DNA of 64,000 nucleotides from Pararheinheimera marina (GCF_042654345.1 NZ_JBHSGB010000002.1:1-64000), one strand, 5' to 3'; counted from the first letter of the stretch, positions 53,548 to 61,899 are shown. Notes: generated by a model not told the origin, from the letters alone. Numbers and translations are program-made.

Positions 53548-54276
53548 TTAGCCGCTGATTAATTTGTTGCCGCTGACCGCCAGTTCATCGGCGGTTTTCA
53601 TCATGCGTAAGTTCATTTCAAACTGACGGCTGACATTCATGGTGCTGACCATTTCTTCCACCGCATTGACGTTGGAGCCTTCCAGCACACCAGTGCGCAG
53701 ACTGATGGCGTCGGATTGCGCCAGATCTTCTCTGTCCTGTGGCCGGAATAAACCGTCGGCGCCTTTGATCATGCTGACGCCTTCGGAGTCCACCAGTTTG
53801 ATGCGCTGGTCCTGCTCGACCACACCACCACCGACCGGCAGCAGGTTAATGGTGCCGTCGGCACCAATGTCGATATCACCAAATTCAGGTAACTGAATGG
53901 CCGCACCAGCGCCCATCACGGAAAAGCCATTGACGGTCAAAGCGCCATTGGCATCGACCTGCAGCTCACCAGTGCGGGTATAAGCTTCGTTGCCCGCCGC
54001 GTCCTGCACCGCGATAAAACCTTTGCCATTGACGGCCACGTCCAGATCCCGGCCAGTTTCCATCATGGCACCGGGCTGAATGTCAGTCGCCACCGGCATC
54101 AGCTGGGCCTGGAAACGGGTGCGATAGCCGTCGCCCCTCACCTGCATGGCCTGGGCTTGTTCCATATCCGCTTTAAAGCCGGTGGTATTGACGTTGGCCA
54201 GGTTATTGGCGGTAATGCGCAGTGCCGTTTGCGCCAGTTCGGCGCCCGACACCGCGGTGTGGATTAAACGTTCCAT
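53548..54276 (-). CDS. flgF: Lateral proximal rod protein FlgF
   Basis: The 242-residue protein has the NNLANVNTTGFKAD motif near residue 25 and the end EGSNVNAVEEMVSTMNVSRQFEMNLRMMKTADELAVSGNKLISG. It lies between flgE and flgG, each 10-20 bp away. Confidence 0.94.
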   Translation of the reverse strand: MERLIHTAVSGAELAQTALRITANNLANVNTTGFKADMEQAQAMQVRGDGYRTRFQAQLMPVATDIQPGAMMETGRDLDVAVNGKGFIAVQDAAGNEAYTRTGELQVDANGALTVNGFSVMGAGAAIQLPEFGDIDIGADGTINLLPVGGGVVEQDQRIKLVDSEGVSMIKGADGLFRPQDREDLAQSDAISLRTGVLEGSNVNAVEEMVSTMNVSRQFEMNLRMMKTADELAVSGNKLISG

Positions 54277-54286
54277 GCCTTACCCC

Positions 54287-55615
54287 TTACACCGCGTTAA
54301 ACAGCACTTGCATCATTTCGTCGGCAGTGCTGATGGTTTTGGCATTGGCCTGGTAGCTTTGCTGGAACGACATTAAATCCACCAGTTGCTTGCTGATATC
54401 AACGTTGGAACCGGTATAAGCACCGGCCAGTACCGCACCAAAGCTTCCTTCAGAGGGCACACCCAACAGCGCTGCACCGGATTTTTCGCTGGCGTACCAG
54501 GTGGTGTTATTGGCGCTTTCCAGGCCTTGTGGGTTGGCAAAGTTCGCCAGCACCACCTGGCCCTGCAGTTTGGTTTCACCGTTGGAGAAGGTCGCCAGCA
54601 CCTTGCCGTCTTCCGATACAGAAACGCCGGTAAATTCACCCGAGGTGTAACCGTCCGCATTGTTCTCATACAGACCAAAGGCACTGCCAAACTGAGTCGA
54701 CTTCACCAGATCCAGCTTGATGCTCATCGGGCTGGCGCCGGTCGGGTTAAAGGCAATGTTGAATTCACGCACGCCGGCCGGGTCGGTTACGTTGTTATCC
54801 ACGGCTGGTGTGGCACCATTCAGCGGCATTAACTGACCATCGGTGTCGAATGTCATGCGTACCACAGCTACACCAGTCACAGTAGTGCCTGCGCTGTTGT
54901 TGGCCTGAATTGGGCTGGCCGGGCTTAACATACCTGCCGGAAATGCAGTGGCGAGCATCGGCTCGCCGTCCATGTAATAAGCCACATCCCACTGGTTGGC
55001 ACCAGCATGGTTAAAGTACTGAGTTAAGGTATGGCTGTTGCCCAGCGAGTCAAACACTTCGGTTGACTGTGAATAGTTAAATGCAGTGCCATCTTTTGGA
55101 TCAAAGGCTGTTGCCGTCGGGAAGGTCTGAACTGGCGCAGCAGAATTCAGGTTCAGTGAAAAATTCACAGTTTCAGTGGCTTTGGCCGGAATATTACCTG
55201 CTTCGACTTTCAGACCGGTCAGAATACCTGGCACCAGGTTGCCCTGATCATCAATGCCGTACCCCTGCAACTGGTTGCCGTTGTTGGTTATTAAGTTGCG
55301 CTCATCATCCAGCTTAAACTGACCGGCCTGGGTATAAGCTAAGCGACCGTTTTCTGAAATTACAAAAAAGCCTTTGCCGGTAATCGCCAGATCCAGGCTT
55401 TGGCCAGTCGACACCAGAGTGCCTTGTTTTTCAAAGTTTTCGCTGGTGGCTGACACACCAACACCGCTGCGCTGACCGCCGTTATAAATAGCGGAAAATT
55501 CAGTGCTGGCCGTTTTATAACCCGCAGTGCCCGAGTTGGCGATATTGTTCGAGGTGACTTCCAGTGCTTTCTGGGTGCTGTTCAGGCCACTCAGGCCAAT
55601 ATTAAACATCGACAT
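54287..55615 (-). CDS. flgE: Lateral flagellar hook protein FlgE
   Basis: The 442-residue hook subunit has SNNIANSGTAGYKTASTEFSAIY near residue 22, a large beta-rich D1/D2 middle, and the end YTGSNVDISKQLVDLMSFQQSYQANAKTISTADEMMQVLFNAV. The length is in the usual FlgE range. Confidence 0.95.
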   Translation of the reverse strand: MSMFNIGLSGLNSTQKALEVTSNNIANSGTAGYKTASTEFSAIYNGGQRSGVGVSATSENFEKQGTLVSTGQSLDLAITGKGFFVISENGRLAYTQAGQFKLDDERNLITNNGNQLQGYGIDDQGNLVPGILTGLKVEAGNIPAKATETVNFSLNLNSAAPVQTFPTATAFDPKDGTAFNYSQSTEVFDSLGNSHTLTQYFNHAGANQWDVAYYMDGEPMLATAFPAGMLSPASPIQANNSAGTTVTGVAVVRMTFDTDGQLMPLNGATPAVDNNVTDPAGVREFNIAFNPTGASPMSIKLDLVKSTQFGSAFGLYENNADGYTSGEFTGVSVSEDGKVLATFSNGETKLQGQVVLANFANPQGLESANNTTWYASEKSGAALLGVPSEGSFGAVLAGAYTGSNVDISKQLVDLMSFQQSYQANAKTISTADEMMQVLFNAV

Positions 55616-55626
55616 ATTCGTTTCCT

Positions 55627-56298
55627 TTAACCCGCAGTTGCTTTGGTCAGCTGATTGATATCAAAGAGGTAATGATTCCCCAGGCCATTCACCTGCAGAA
55701 TAATGTCATCCGGTCCTGAGCCTACGGATACCCGCTCCACAGTGCTACTCAGGTAAACTGGCGCTTTTTGTTTGCTCTGGCCCGCGGTGACTTCCGCTTC
55801 TACGCGGTACACGCCAGCGTCCTGGCTGTCGAAGGCAAAACGGAAGGTGCCAATGCCCGGCTGGTCCAGTTGCTGCTCGGCAACCAGCTCACCGCTTTGG
55901 TCGTACAGCCGGAAGGTCACGCTGTCGACTTCGGCCCCCAGGTTCAGTGCACCGCTGACCGGGCCATCCTGCTCCAGCACTATGGTGTCAGCTGCCACAT
56001 CCACGCTCTGCCCCACCATCCCGGTAGCTTCCAGTGCCTGCAGGCTCTGCATGTACTTCAGTTGGCTGGCGGCCTGAGTGTTCAGGTTTTCCAGGCTTTC
56101 GACACTGCTGAACTCTGCCAGCTGGCTGACATACTGAGTGCCGTCCATTGGATTTAACGGGTTCTGGTGACTGATCTGCGCCACCAGCAGCTCCAGAAAC
56201 ATACTGGATAAACCAGCCGCATCGGTTTTGCCGTTGCTGCTGATGCTGGTGTCGGTGCCGGTGCTGCTCACCTGGCTGTTATTGCTGACAGCTGACAT
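55627..56298 (-). CDS. flgD: Lateral hook assembly scaffold FlgD
   Basis: FlgD caps the growing hook and is then lost. The 223-residue protein has the N-terminal motif FLELLVAQISHQNPLNPMDGTQYVSQLAEFSSVESL (residues about 33-68) and a Tudor/FnIII-type C-terminal domain. Confidence 0.94.
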   Translation of the reverse strand: MSAVSNNSQVSSTGTDTSISSNGKTDAAGLSSMFLELLVAQISHQNPLNPMDGTQYVSQLAEFSSVESLENLNTQAASQLKYMQSLQALEATGMVGQSVDVAADTIVLEQDGPVSGALNLGAEVDSVTFRLYDQSGELVAEQQLDQPGIGTFRFAFDSQDAGVYRVEAEVTAGQSKQKAPVYLSSTVERVSVGSGPDDIILQVNGLGNHYLFDINQLTKATAG

Positions 56299-56306
56299 AA
56301 GATTCC

Positions 56307-56723
56307 TTATTGCCCCAGTTTCAGCAGGCTTTGCTGCATGCTGGAGACGCGGTTCATCACTTCGACTGAGGTTTGAAAGGCGCGCGACGCTGACATCATG
56401 TCAGCCATTTCTGCGACCGGATTGACGTTGGAGTAGTACACCATGCCATTGCCATCAGCCAGCGGGCTGTTCGGCTCAAACCGTTGTTCGACACTGCGGT
56501 CTGACCTCACCACACCTAAGGTCTGCACCTGAGCAGACACAGAGCGGTTATCAAAATCCTGGCTGTACAGCGCAGAGAACACCGGCTTGATAGAGCGGTA
56601 TGCAGTGTCTTCACTGGCCGCTGCGGTGTCGGCATTGGCCAGGTTGGACGCTACTGTGTCCAGCCGCATCACCTGAGCACGCATTGCGCTGCCGCCAATG
56701 TCATAAATTGCCGAAAACGACAT
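56307..56723 (-). CDS. flgC: Lateral proximal rod protein FlgC
   Basis: The 138-residue rod subunit has VASNLANADTAAASEDTAYR near residue 25 and the end NVNPVAEMADMMSASRAFQTSVEVMNRVSSMQQSLLKLGQ. It lies 2 bp behind flgB. Confidence 0.94.
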   Translation of the reverse strand: MSFSAIYDIGGSAMRAQVMRLDTVASNLANADTAAASEDTAYRSIKPVFSALYSQDFDNRSVSAQVQTLGVVRSDRSVEQRFEPNSPLADGNGMVYYSNVNPVAEMADMMSASRAFQTSVEVMNRVSSMQQSLLKLGQ

Positions 56724-56725
56724 GC

Positions 56726-57100
56726 TTATTCTCCTTTGATGGCTTTGTGCAAACCGCCAATCTTCATATTTAAAAAAGTCAGGCTGGTCTGAAAGTCCAT
56801 GCTGTTCGAAGCAAAGTTGGCTTGCTCCACGCTAAGTTCCGCCGTGTTGCCGTCAGCGGACGGCTGGTTTGGCACCCGGTACAGCAACTCCTGACGCAGG
56901 TCGGCGCCACTGAAACTGCCGCCGTCGCGGTTGCTGATATCCGATTCAATGTTTTGCAGAATGCTTTTGTAGTCCAGGTCTCTGGCCTGAAAACCCGGGG
57001 TGTCCACGTTGGCCAGATTGCCGGAAATAATTTCCGCTCTGTCTAAACGCAGTTGCAGAGAAAACGGGTGCACACCTAAAGCTTTGTCAAAAAATTCCAT
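56726..57100 (-). CDS. flgB: Lateral proximal rod protein FlgB
   Basis: The 124-residue protein is the first gene of the flgB-flgL operon. It has EIISGNLANVDTPGFQARDLDYKSIL near residue 23 and the end NSMDFQTSLTFLNMKIGGLHKAIKGE. AGGA precedes the ATG, and a -24/-12 element lies 35-49 bp upstream. Confidence 0.94.
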   Translation of the reverse strand: MEFFDKALGVHPFSLQLRLDRAEIISGNLANVDTPGFQARDLDYKSILQNIESDISNRDGGSFSGADLRQELLYRVPNQPSADGNTAELSVEQANFASNSMDFQTSLTFLNMKIGGLHKAIKGE

Positions 57101-57134
57101 CGTTGTATCCTGTAGCAGGCGATACTGCTTAGGT

Positions 57135-57149
57135 ACAAAGTCTGTGCCA
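57135..57149 (-). promoter_or_regulatory. Candidate sigma-54 promoter of the flgB operon
   Basis: The minus strand reads TGGCAC, five bases, TTGT, matching the -24/-12 consensus (TGGCAC-N5-TTGC) apart from the last base. Transcription would start near 57124, leaving a 23-nt leader with AGGA before the flgB ATG. Its form equals that of the element upstream of motY, consistent with LafK control. Confidence 0.65.
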
Positions 57150-57172
57150 CCCTTTAAAGGCCAAATAATTCA

Positions 57173-57931
57173 ATGCTTTACATAACAAAACCTCGACAAC
57201 AGCAACGAAAAGCGGAAGCGTTTCTTCCGCTGTGGAAGCTAATGCCCTTCCTCCTGCTCTGGTCGGGATCTGCCCTTGCTGCCAGTCTGGAGCAACAGGT
57301 GCAACAAGCGATTCAGCACGAGGTGAACCGCTTCAGTCAGAAGCTTGGCGGCCCGGCGCAACCCAAAAGCAAAATCAGCCTGAGCCTGCCGGCGGCCCTA
57401 CAGGACAAAGCCGCCTGCCCCGGCCTGCAAATCAGCCGCTCCAACCCGCAACAAGCGCCCTGGGGCCGGGTCAGCTACAGTCTGAACTGCAAAGGGCAAC
57501 CCAGCTGGCAAAGCCGGGCCACAGCGCAGGTGCAGGTCTGGCTGCCCATTGTGGTGACCAGCAGAGCTTTACAACGCGACGAGGTACTGAATGCCGGCAT
57601 GTTAAAGCTGGAACTGACCGAATTGCGTCAGTCGCGGCTGGACCCGGAGTTACAGCTAGAACCCTTAGTGGGTATGCGCACCAAACGCCGGTTCAGTGCT
57701 GGCCAGCCCGTCAGTCGCCATCTGCTGGAAGCTCAATTATTGGTGCGCAAGGGCGAGCAGGTGATTATTCAGGTGAAAGCCACTGACTTTGCCGCCAGCA
57801 CCACTGGCGTCGCGTTAGAAGACGGCGTGTTGCAGCAGCGCATCAAGGTGCGCAACAGCAGTTCAGGCACCGAACTGGAAGCGGAAGTGGTGGCGGAAAA
57901 CACGGTGCAAACTTTATTCAGAAAAGATTAA
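57173..57931 (+). CDS. flgA: Lateral P-ring assembly chaperone FlgA
   Basis: FlgA helps FlgI polymerise in the periplasm. The protein (252 residues from ATG 57173, or 229 from ATG 57242) has a signal segment MPFLLLWSGSALA. The SAF-like C-terminal domain follows (VTSRALQRDEVLNAGMLKLE, RFSAGQPVSRHLLEAQLLVRKGEQVIIQVKATDF, ending in GTELEAEVVAEN). The later ATG has GGAAG and places the signal peptide at the start; the first lacks a site. The palindrome AGCGGAAG-N5-CTTCCGCT lies between the two starts. Confidence 0.9.
   Translation: MLYITKPRQQQRKAEAFLPLWKLMPFLLLWSGSALAASLEQQVQQAIQHEVNRFSQKLGGPAQPKSKISLSLPAALQDKAACPGLQISRSNPQQAPWGRVSYSLNCKGQPSWQSRATAQVQVWLPIVVTSRALQRDEVLNAGMLKLELTELRQSRLDPELQLEPLVGMRTKRRFSAGQPVSRHLLEAQLLVRKGEQVIIQVKATDFAASTTGVALEDGVLQQRIKVRNSSSGTELEAEVVAENTVQTLFRKD
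57211..57231. repeat. Palindromic repeat AGCGGAAG/CTTCCGCT (copy 2)
   Basis: A perfect 8-bp inverted repeat with a CGTTT loop matches the stem at 44328-44348. It sits between the two possible flgA start codons. Confidence 0.6.
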
Positions 57932-57933
57932 AG

Positions 57934-57961
57934 TTGCCGCTGTAGTCGGTCGCTCTATAGA
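57934..57961 (+). promoter_or_regulatory. Candidate sigma-70-type promoter of flgM-flgN
   Basis: TTGCCG (57934-57939), a 16-nt spacer and TATAGA (57956-57961) lie 29-56 bp before the flgM ATG. This would let flgMN be made apart from flgA. Confidence 0.4.
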
Positions 57962-57989
57962 GATAACAGAAAAAATACACAGGTGAGTT

Positions 57990-58277
57990 ATGCTGAAAAT
58001 TGATCAGTACAACCCGGTTCAAGCCCTGAAAAAATCGGGCGCACAGGCCGAAAGTCAGGTGGTAAAAACAGAACCTCAGGCCCAGGGTTCGGCACCGGAC
58101 AACAACAGCATCGGTGCGGCAACCCGGCAGTTGCAACAGGCTTTTGCTGAATTGGACCAGCAACCGGATGTAGACCTGGACAAAGTCACGGCGATTAAAC
58201 AAGCGCTGGCATCCGGTCAGTTCAAACTGAACGATGCGCAAACCGCCCAGGATTTGCTGGAGTTCCATAAGAAATGA
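57990..58277 (+). CDS. flgM: Lateral anti-sigma-28 factor FlgM
   Basis: FlgM holds the sigma-28 factor until the hook is complete and FlgM is secreted. The 95-residue protein has an unstructured N-half. The sigma-binding C-half includes LDQQPDVDLDKVTAIKQALASGQFKLNDAQTAQDLLEFHKK. AGGTGAG precedes the ATG. Its natural target is LafS in the same locus. It overlaps flgN by 4 bp. Confidence 0.92.
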   Translation: MLKIDQYNPVQALKKSGAQAESQVVKTEPQAQGSAPDNNSIGAATRQLQQAFAELDQQPDVDLDKVTAIKQALASGQFKLNDAQTAQDLLEFHKK

Positions 58278-58705
58278 ACCAGCAGGCGCTGAAGCAGATT
58301 ATCCAGAGCCTGCAGCAGGACCAACAACTGCTGCAGCAACTGTCGCCCTTGCTGCAAAAGCAGTATGTGCTGCTCAGTCTGCGTAAAAGCGCCGAACTGG
58401 ATCTGTTAAATCAGCAGGCCACTGACCTGCTGGCCCAGGTTCAGCGGAATCACCAATTGCGCAAGCTGGCGATGGCCGACTTGCAGCTGCCGCTGACAGA
58501 GCAGGGTTTTGCCCAGCTGCTGCAAAAACTTCCGGCCGGTATTCGCAACGCCAGCGAAGATTTACTGCAAAAAGTGCAGCGCCATACTGAGCTTTGCCAA
58601 CAACTGAACCAGAAAAACGGCGAGCTGCTGGCGCAACAACGTGGCCTGCTGCAACGCTTATTGGGCCAACCTGACCAACAAAGTTACCCACAGCTCAGCT
58701 TCTAA
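58274..58705 (+). CDS. flgN: Lateral export chaperone FlgN
   Basis: FlgN escorts FlgK and FlgL to the export gate. The 143-residue all-helical, Gln/Leu-rich protein and its place behind flgM agree with FlgN. It ends immediately before the GGGGTCAGG repeat block, whose first 21-nt unit begins in its stop codon. Confidence 0.85.
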   Translation: MNQQALKQIIQSLQQDQQLLQQLSPLLQKQYVLLSLRKSAELDLLNQQATDLLAQVQRNHQLRKLAMADLQLPLTEQGFAQLLQKLPAGIRNASEDLLQKVQRHTELCQQLNQKNGELLAQQRGLLQRLLGQPDQQSYPQLSF

Positions 58706-58745
58706 TTCTGTGGGGTCAGGTCTTAATTCTGTGGGGTCAGGTCTT
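58704..58745. repeat. Tandem 21-nt direct repeat leading into the palindrome
   Basis: AATTCTGTGGGGTCAGGTCTT occurs twice back to back (58704-58724 and 58725-58745). The second unit is the left arm of the palindrome that follows. Confidence 0.85.
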
Positions 58746-58785
58746 GAATTTTGCGTTTCAATGCAAAATTCAAGACCTGACCCCA
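58732..58785. repeat. REP-like palindrome with 23-bp perfect arms (copy 1)
   Basis: The arm 58732-58754 is the exact reverse complement of 58763-58785, with the loop GTTTCAAT. Sequences containing GGGGTCAGGTCTTGAATT are familiar as dispersed palindromes in many proteobacteria, often associated with REP-type (Y1) transposases. No transposase gene is present here. Confidence 0.88.
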
Positions 58786-58807
58786 GAACCCCAATACTGC
58801 TTTTCTG

Positions 58808-58906
58808 TTAATCCAACCGCTTTTTAAATCCTAAAGTTGCCAGCGTCAGACCAATCAGCGCAAAAGCCAGCAAGGCATCTAAATCCGGCAGCAGTTGATG
58901 ACTATG
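58808..58906 (-). pseudogene. Possible remnant of a PEP-CTERM C-terminal tail
   Basis: The minus strand encodes 32 residues between two in-frame stops, with no start. The end, LPDLDALLAFALIGLTLA followed by TLGFKKRLD, has the make-up of a PEP-CTERM sorting tail: a Pro-acidic motif, one membrane helix and a Lys/Arg cluster, with the motif decayed. It looks like the leftover of a lost gene next to the repeat. The call rests on a short stretch. Confidence 0.35.
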
Positions 58907-59036
58907 CTAGAGGCTGCCGGCCAATTGCTCCAGCTGATTAATTCTCCACCAGCTACAGCTTTGATGAATTATACCGTTCGCCCTTGAAACTGCGGCTTGG
59001 TTGACTGCACCCTCTCGCCCCAGTCAGCTGGGTTGA

Positions 59037-60254
59037 CTAGGCTTCTGGGGCGCCACTGACTTGCCGCGTTCCCGCAACGTCAACTGACTTGGGTAACGCG
59101 GGTGGGTTCAGGCCAAACAACAGGCAGCTTAAACGCGAACGGCGAATACCTTCAAAAGCCAAAGCCCCACTGCCAAGAGTGCAAAGCAGGATCAGCAGTG
59201 CTTCCGGCCCTGCGGCCAGCGCCAGCGGTTTCAGTGTCATCGCAAAGACAATAATCAGCGTTTGATGCAACAGGTACCAGGGCAGAATGGCCTGGTTACA
59301 ATAGGCCAGCCAGCTGCTGTTGCGTCCGGCAAGATAGCGGCCGGCATACCCCAGGATCGCCAGCAAAAAGCACCAGTGGTTCAGCACCACCACCAGAACA
59401 ACGATCAGCATCAGCCACCACTGGGTACCAGCGGGGTCTTCCAGGCTGTCAAACCACTGGTGGCGGTCAGCAATAATCAACGCATAACTCAGCAGCGCCA
59501 ACAGCAGCCAAAGCCGGCGGTAATGCAGCAGTTGACCCCACCACAGATTTTGCCGCGCCAGCACAAAACCAGCCAGAAACACCGGCAGGTATTTGGCATG
59601 GTTATACCAGTCATCGACCAGGGCATGCGTGCTTGGGTGCAGCGGCTTTAACCAGTACCAGGCAGCCGCCAGCACCAGCAAGACCAACAGCAGCGCCAGC
59701 CAGGCTGGCCAGTGCTGCGCCTGCCGCACCAGCCATTGCAATAGTGGCAGAGCCGCCAGCGCCAGCAGGCTGTAACACCAGAGGTAAGGAATAAACCAGG
59801 CGTGGTTCCAGGTCAGCAAGCCAATGGGGCTGTGGTGTTGTGGCAATAACGAGGTCCAGGGGTTAATGTACTGCTGCCAGAACTTCAAATAGCCAGGTTC
59901 AATCAGCTGCTGGCTCAGAGCTTCAAAATACACTTGCGGCACCACCAACACCGCCATGGTAAACAGCAGCGGGATCAATAAACGTTTGGAGCGCAGCCCC
60001 AGCAGTTGCAAGGGCTGGTACTTTTGACAGATCAGGCTAAGTGCCATACCTCCAAGTAAAAACAGCAGCGACATCCGCCAGGGGTTGCTGAAGATCATCA
60101 GGTCCTGCAACCAGACTTGCGGCTGGTCAGTTTTTACATGCCAACCCCAGTCGGCCACATAATACATACCCAGGTGGTACAGGATCAGAACGGCAAAGGC
60201 CAGACAGCGCAGCCAGTCCAGTTCGTATCGACGTTCAGTGTCAGTTCGTGTCAT
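59037..60254 (-). CDS. Acyltransferase 3-family membrane protein
   Basis: The 405-residue protein has about ten membrane segments. It begins RRYELDWLRCLAFAVLILYHLGMYY, with the RxxxxDxLRxxA and catalytic-His layout of acyltransferase-3 enzymes, which move acyl groups to sugars, lipids or glucans. The substrate is unknown. It is divergent from a LytTR-type regulator, a likely control pair. Confidence 0.88.
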   Translation of the reverse strand: MTRTDTERRYELDWLRCLAFAVLILYHLGMYYVADWGWHVKTDQPQVWLQDLMIFSNPWRMSLLFLLGGMALSLICQKYQPLQLLGLRSKRLLIPLLFTMAVLVVPQVYFEALSQQLIEPGYLKFWQQYINPWTSLLPQHHSPIGLLTWNHAWFIPYLWCYSLLALAALPLLQWLVRQAQHWPAWLALLLVLLVLAAAWYWLKPLHPSTHALVDDWYNHAKYLPVFLAGFVLARQNLWWGQLLHYRRLWLLLALLSYALIIADRHQWFDSLEDPAGTQWWLMLIVVLVVVLNHWCFLLAILGYAGRYLAGRNSSWLAYCNQAILPWYLLHQTLIIVFAMTLKPLALAAGPEALLILLCTLGSGALAFEGIRRSRLSCLLFGLNPPALPKSVDVAGTRQVSGAPEA

Positions 60255-60355
60255 GCTAAGTCTCCTTCAGTTGCGTCTGCAGACTCTGCCGCAAGCTGCA
60301 CTGAAGCAGGGGTTGAAGTGGTCTGGCGGTGGCGTTCAGGGATAAGAGGTGGTTG

Positions 60356-61249
60356 ATGGGGACGAAAAATCCAGGCTGGTTTGCGCTTATTGATAAAAGC
60401 CCGGCGCTTTGGGGCTATCTGGCGCTGGCACTCTACATGCTGCTGAATAACAGCATTAATGCCAGCTCGGTCTGGATAGAGCACAGTCGCGATCCGGCCA
60501 ATACTTTGTTGTGGTGGGAACCCTGGCTGTGGGAGTTCAGCAGCCTGCTGTCGACCCTGTCCCTCTGCCCGCTGCTGTTCTGGTTTTTCCGCCATTACCC
60601 GCCGCGTTTCAGTGCGCTGCGCCAGCAGTTACTGGCGCATGCACTGGCCAGTCTGCTGTTCAGCCTGAGCCATATCGGCCTGATGGTGCTGCTAAGGGAA
60701 CTGGTGTACCACTGGCAGGACATGGGCTACGACTTTGGGCCTTTGGCCCGCGAACTCTGGTACGAATACCGTAAAGATGTCTGGGGTTACCTGTTTTTGC
60801 TGACAAGCCACCAGTTGCTGGGTTTTGTCTGGCGCCGGTTAAAAGGCGATGCCAGGCTGATCGCCGAACAAGCCGACAAAATTGATACCACAGAAGCCAC
60901 AGCTGTTGCTCCGAAACACTTTTTGGTGCGCAAGCTGGACAAAGAGTTTCTGGTGAAAGTGGCCGACATTGACTGGCTGGAAGCCAATGGCAATTATGTT
61001 AATCTGCACAGCGCAGGCCGGATTTACCCGCTGCGGGCCACGCTGGTACAGCTATGCAGTCAGTTGGAAGCTCAGGGTTTCAGCCGCATTCACCGCAGTT
61101 TGGCTGTCAACCACCAGGCGATCCGCAGCATCAGCTATGAAGCCAGTGGTGACGGTGAAATTGAGCTCAACACAGGCCAGCGGCTGGCCTTGTCCCGACG
61201 TTATAAAGAACAACTTCGCAATCAATTCCGGCAAGGAGAACCAATATGA
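60356..61249 (+). CDS. Membrane-bound LytTR-type transcriptional regulator
   Basis: The 297-residue protein has about four N-terminal membrane segments (residues 15-160). A LytTR DNA-binding domain follows (FLVRKLDKEFLVKVADIDWLEANGNYVNLH...RIHRSLAVNHQAIRSI...GQRLALSRRYKEQLRNQF). There is no receiver, so the signal is probably sensed in the membrane. The ATG at 60356 has AGAGGT; the frame is open to 60329. It overlaps ybaK by 4 bp and is divergent from the acyltransferase. Confidence 0.87.
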   Translation: MGTKNPGWFALIDKSPALWGYLALALYMLLNNSINASSVWIEHSRDPANTLLWWEPWLWEFSSLLSTLSLCPLLFWFFRHYPPRFSALRQQLLAHALASLLFSLSHIGLMVLLRELVYHWQDMGYDFGPLARELWYEYRKDVWGYLFLLTSHQLLGFVWRRLKGDARLIAEQADKIDTTEATAVAPKHFLVRKLDKEFLVKVADIDWLEANGNYVNLHSAGRIYPLRATLVQLCSQLEAQGFSRIHRSLAVNHQAIRSISYEASGDGEIELNTGQRLALSRRYKEQLRNQFRQGEPI

Positions 61250-61713
61250 CTCCGGCTATTCTGACCGCACGCCGCGCCGGTATTCGCTTTGACGTGTTGG
61301 AATATGGCCACGACCCGGCGGCCACTTCTTATGGTCTGGAAGCGGCCGAAAAACTGCAGTTGCCACCTGAGCAGGTCTTCAAGACCTTGGTGATCCAGCT
61401 GGACGGCAGCGAATTACTGGTCGCCCTGGTGCCGGTGCAGCATCAGCTGGACCTGAAAGCACTGGCCCGCCAGGCTGGTGGTAAAAAAGCCCAGATGGCC
61501 GACGCCGCTTTGGTGGAACGGACCACCGGCTATGTGCTGGGCGGTGTCAGCCCGCTGGGGCAGAAAAAACCTCTGCGAACCCTGATAGACAGCAGCGCCA
61601 GCGACTTTGCCCAGATCTATGTTAGCGCAGGCCGGCGTGGACTGGAACTGCAACTGGCCCCTGCCGATTTAGCCGCCTGCTGCCGCGCCGTCTTTGTGCC
61701 ATTAGCCCGCTAA
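61246..61713 (+). CDS. ybaK: Cys-tRNA(Pro)/Cys-tRNA(Cys) deacylase YbaK
   Basis: YbaK removes cysteine mischarged on tRNA-Pro. The 155-residue protein has the editing-domain signatures: VFKTLVIQLDGSELLVALVPVQHQLDLKALA, and YVLGGVSPLGQKKPLRTLID, the family's GGxSPxGQK loop near residue 102. The length matches the family (159). It is coupled to the LytTR gene. Confidence 0.94.
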   Translation: MTPAILTARRAGIRFDVLEYGHDPAATSYGLEAAEKLQLPPEQVFKTLVIQLDGSELLVALVPVQHQLDLKALARQAGGKKAQMADAALVERTTGYVLGGVSPLGQKKPLRTLIDSSASDFAQIYVSAGRRGLELQLAPADLAACCRAVFVPLAR

Positions 61714-61741
61714 TCCTAAGGGGTCAGGTCTTGTGGGCTTT

Positions 61742-61795
61742 TGGGGTCAGGTCTTGAATTTTGCATTGAAACGCAAAATTCAAGACCTGACCCCA
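61742..61795. repeat. REP-like palindrome with 23-bp perfect arms (copy 2, inverted)
   Basis: The arms 61742-61764 and 61773-61795 are identical to copy 1, and the loop ATTGAAAC is the reverse complement of copy 1's loop. This copy is therefore in the opposite orientation. A partial arm (GGGGTCAGGTCTTG) lies just upstream at 61720-61733. Confidence 0.88.
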
Positions 61796-61871
61796 GTGCT
61801 GGCCTGACCTCACTCCTGGCCGCTATTCGGCGGACAAACCAGTGCTAACGCCTCAGCAACAGGGAATTCAC

Positions 61872-61899
61872 TTTACTTCGGCTTTAAAATCACTAAGAT
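61872..61899 (+). promoter_or_regulatory. Candidate promoter of the CNNM transporter gene
   Basis: TTTACT (61872-61877), a 16-nt spacer and TAAGAT (61894-61899) would start RNA near 61906, about 270 nt upstream of the ATG. It would create the structured leader described next. Confidence 0.4.
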
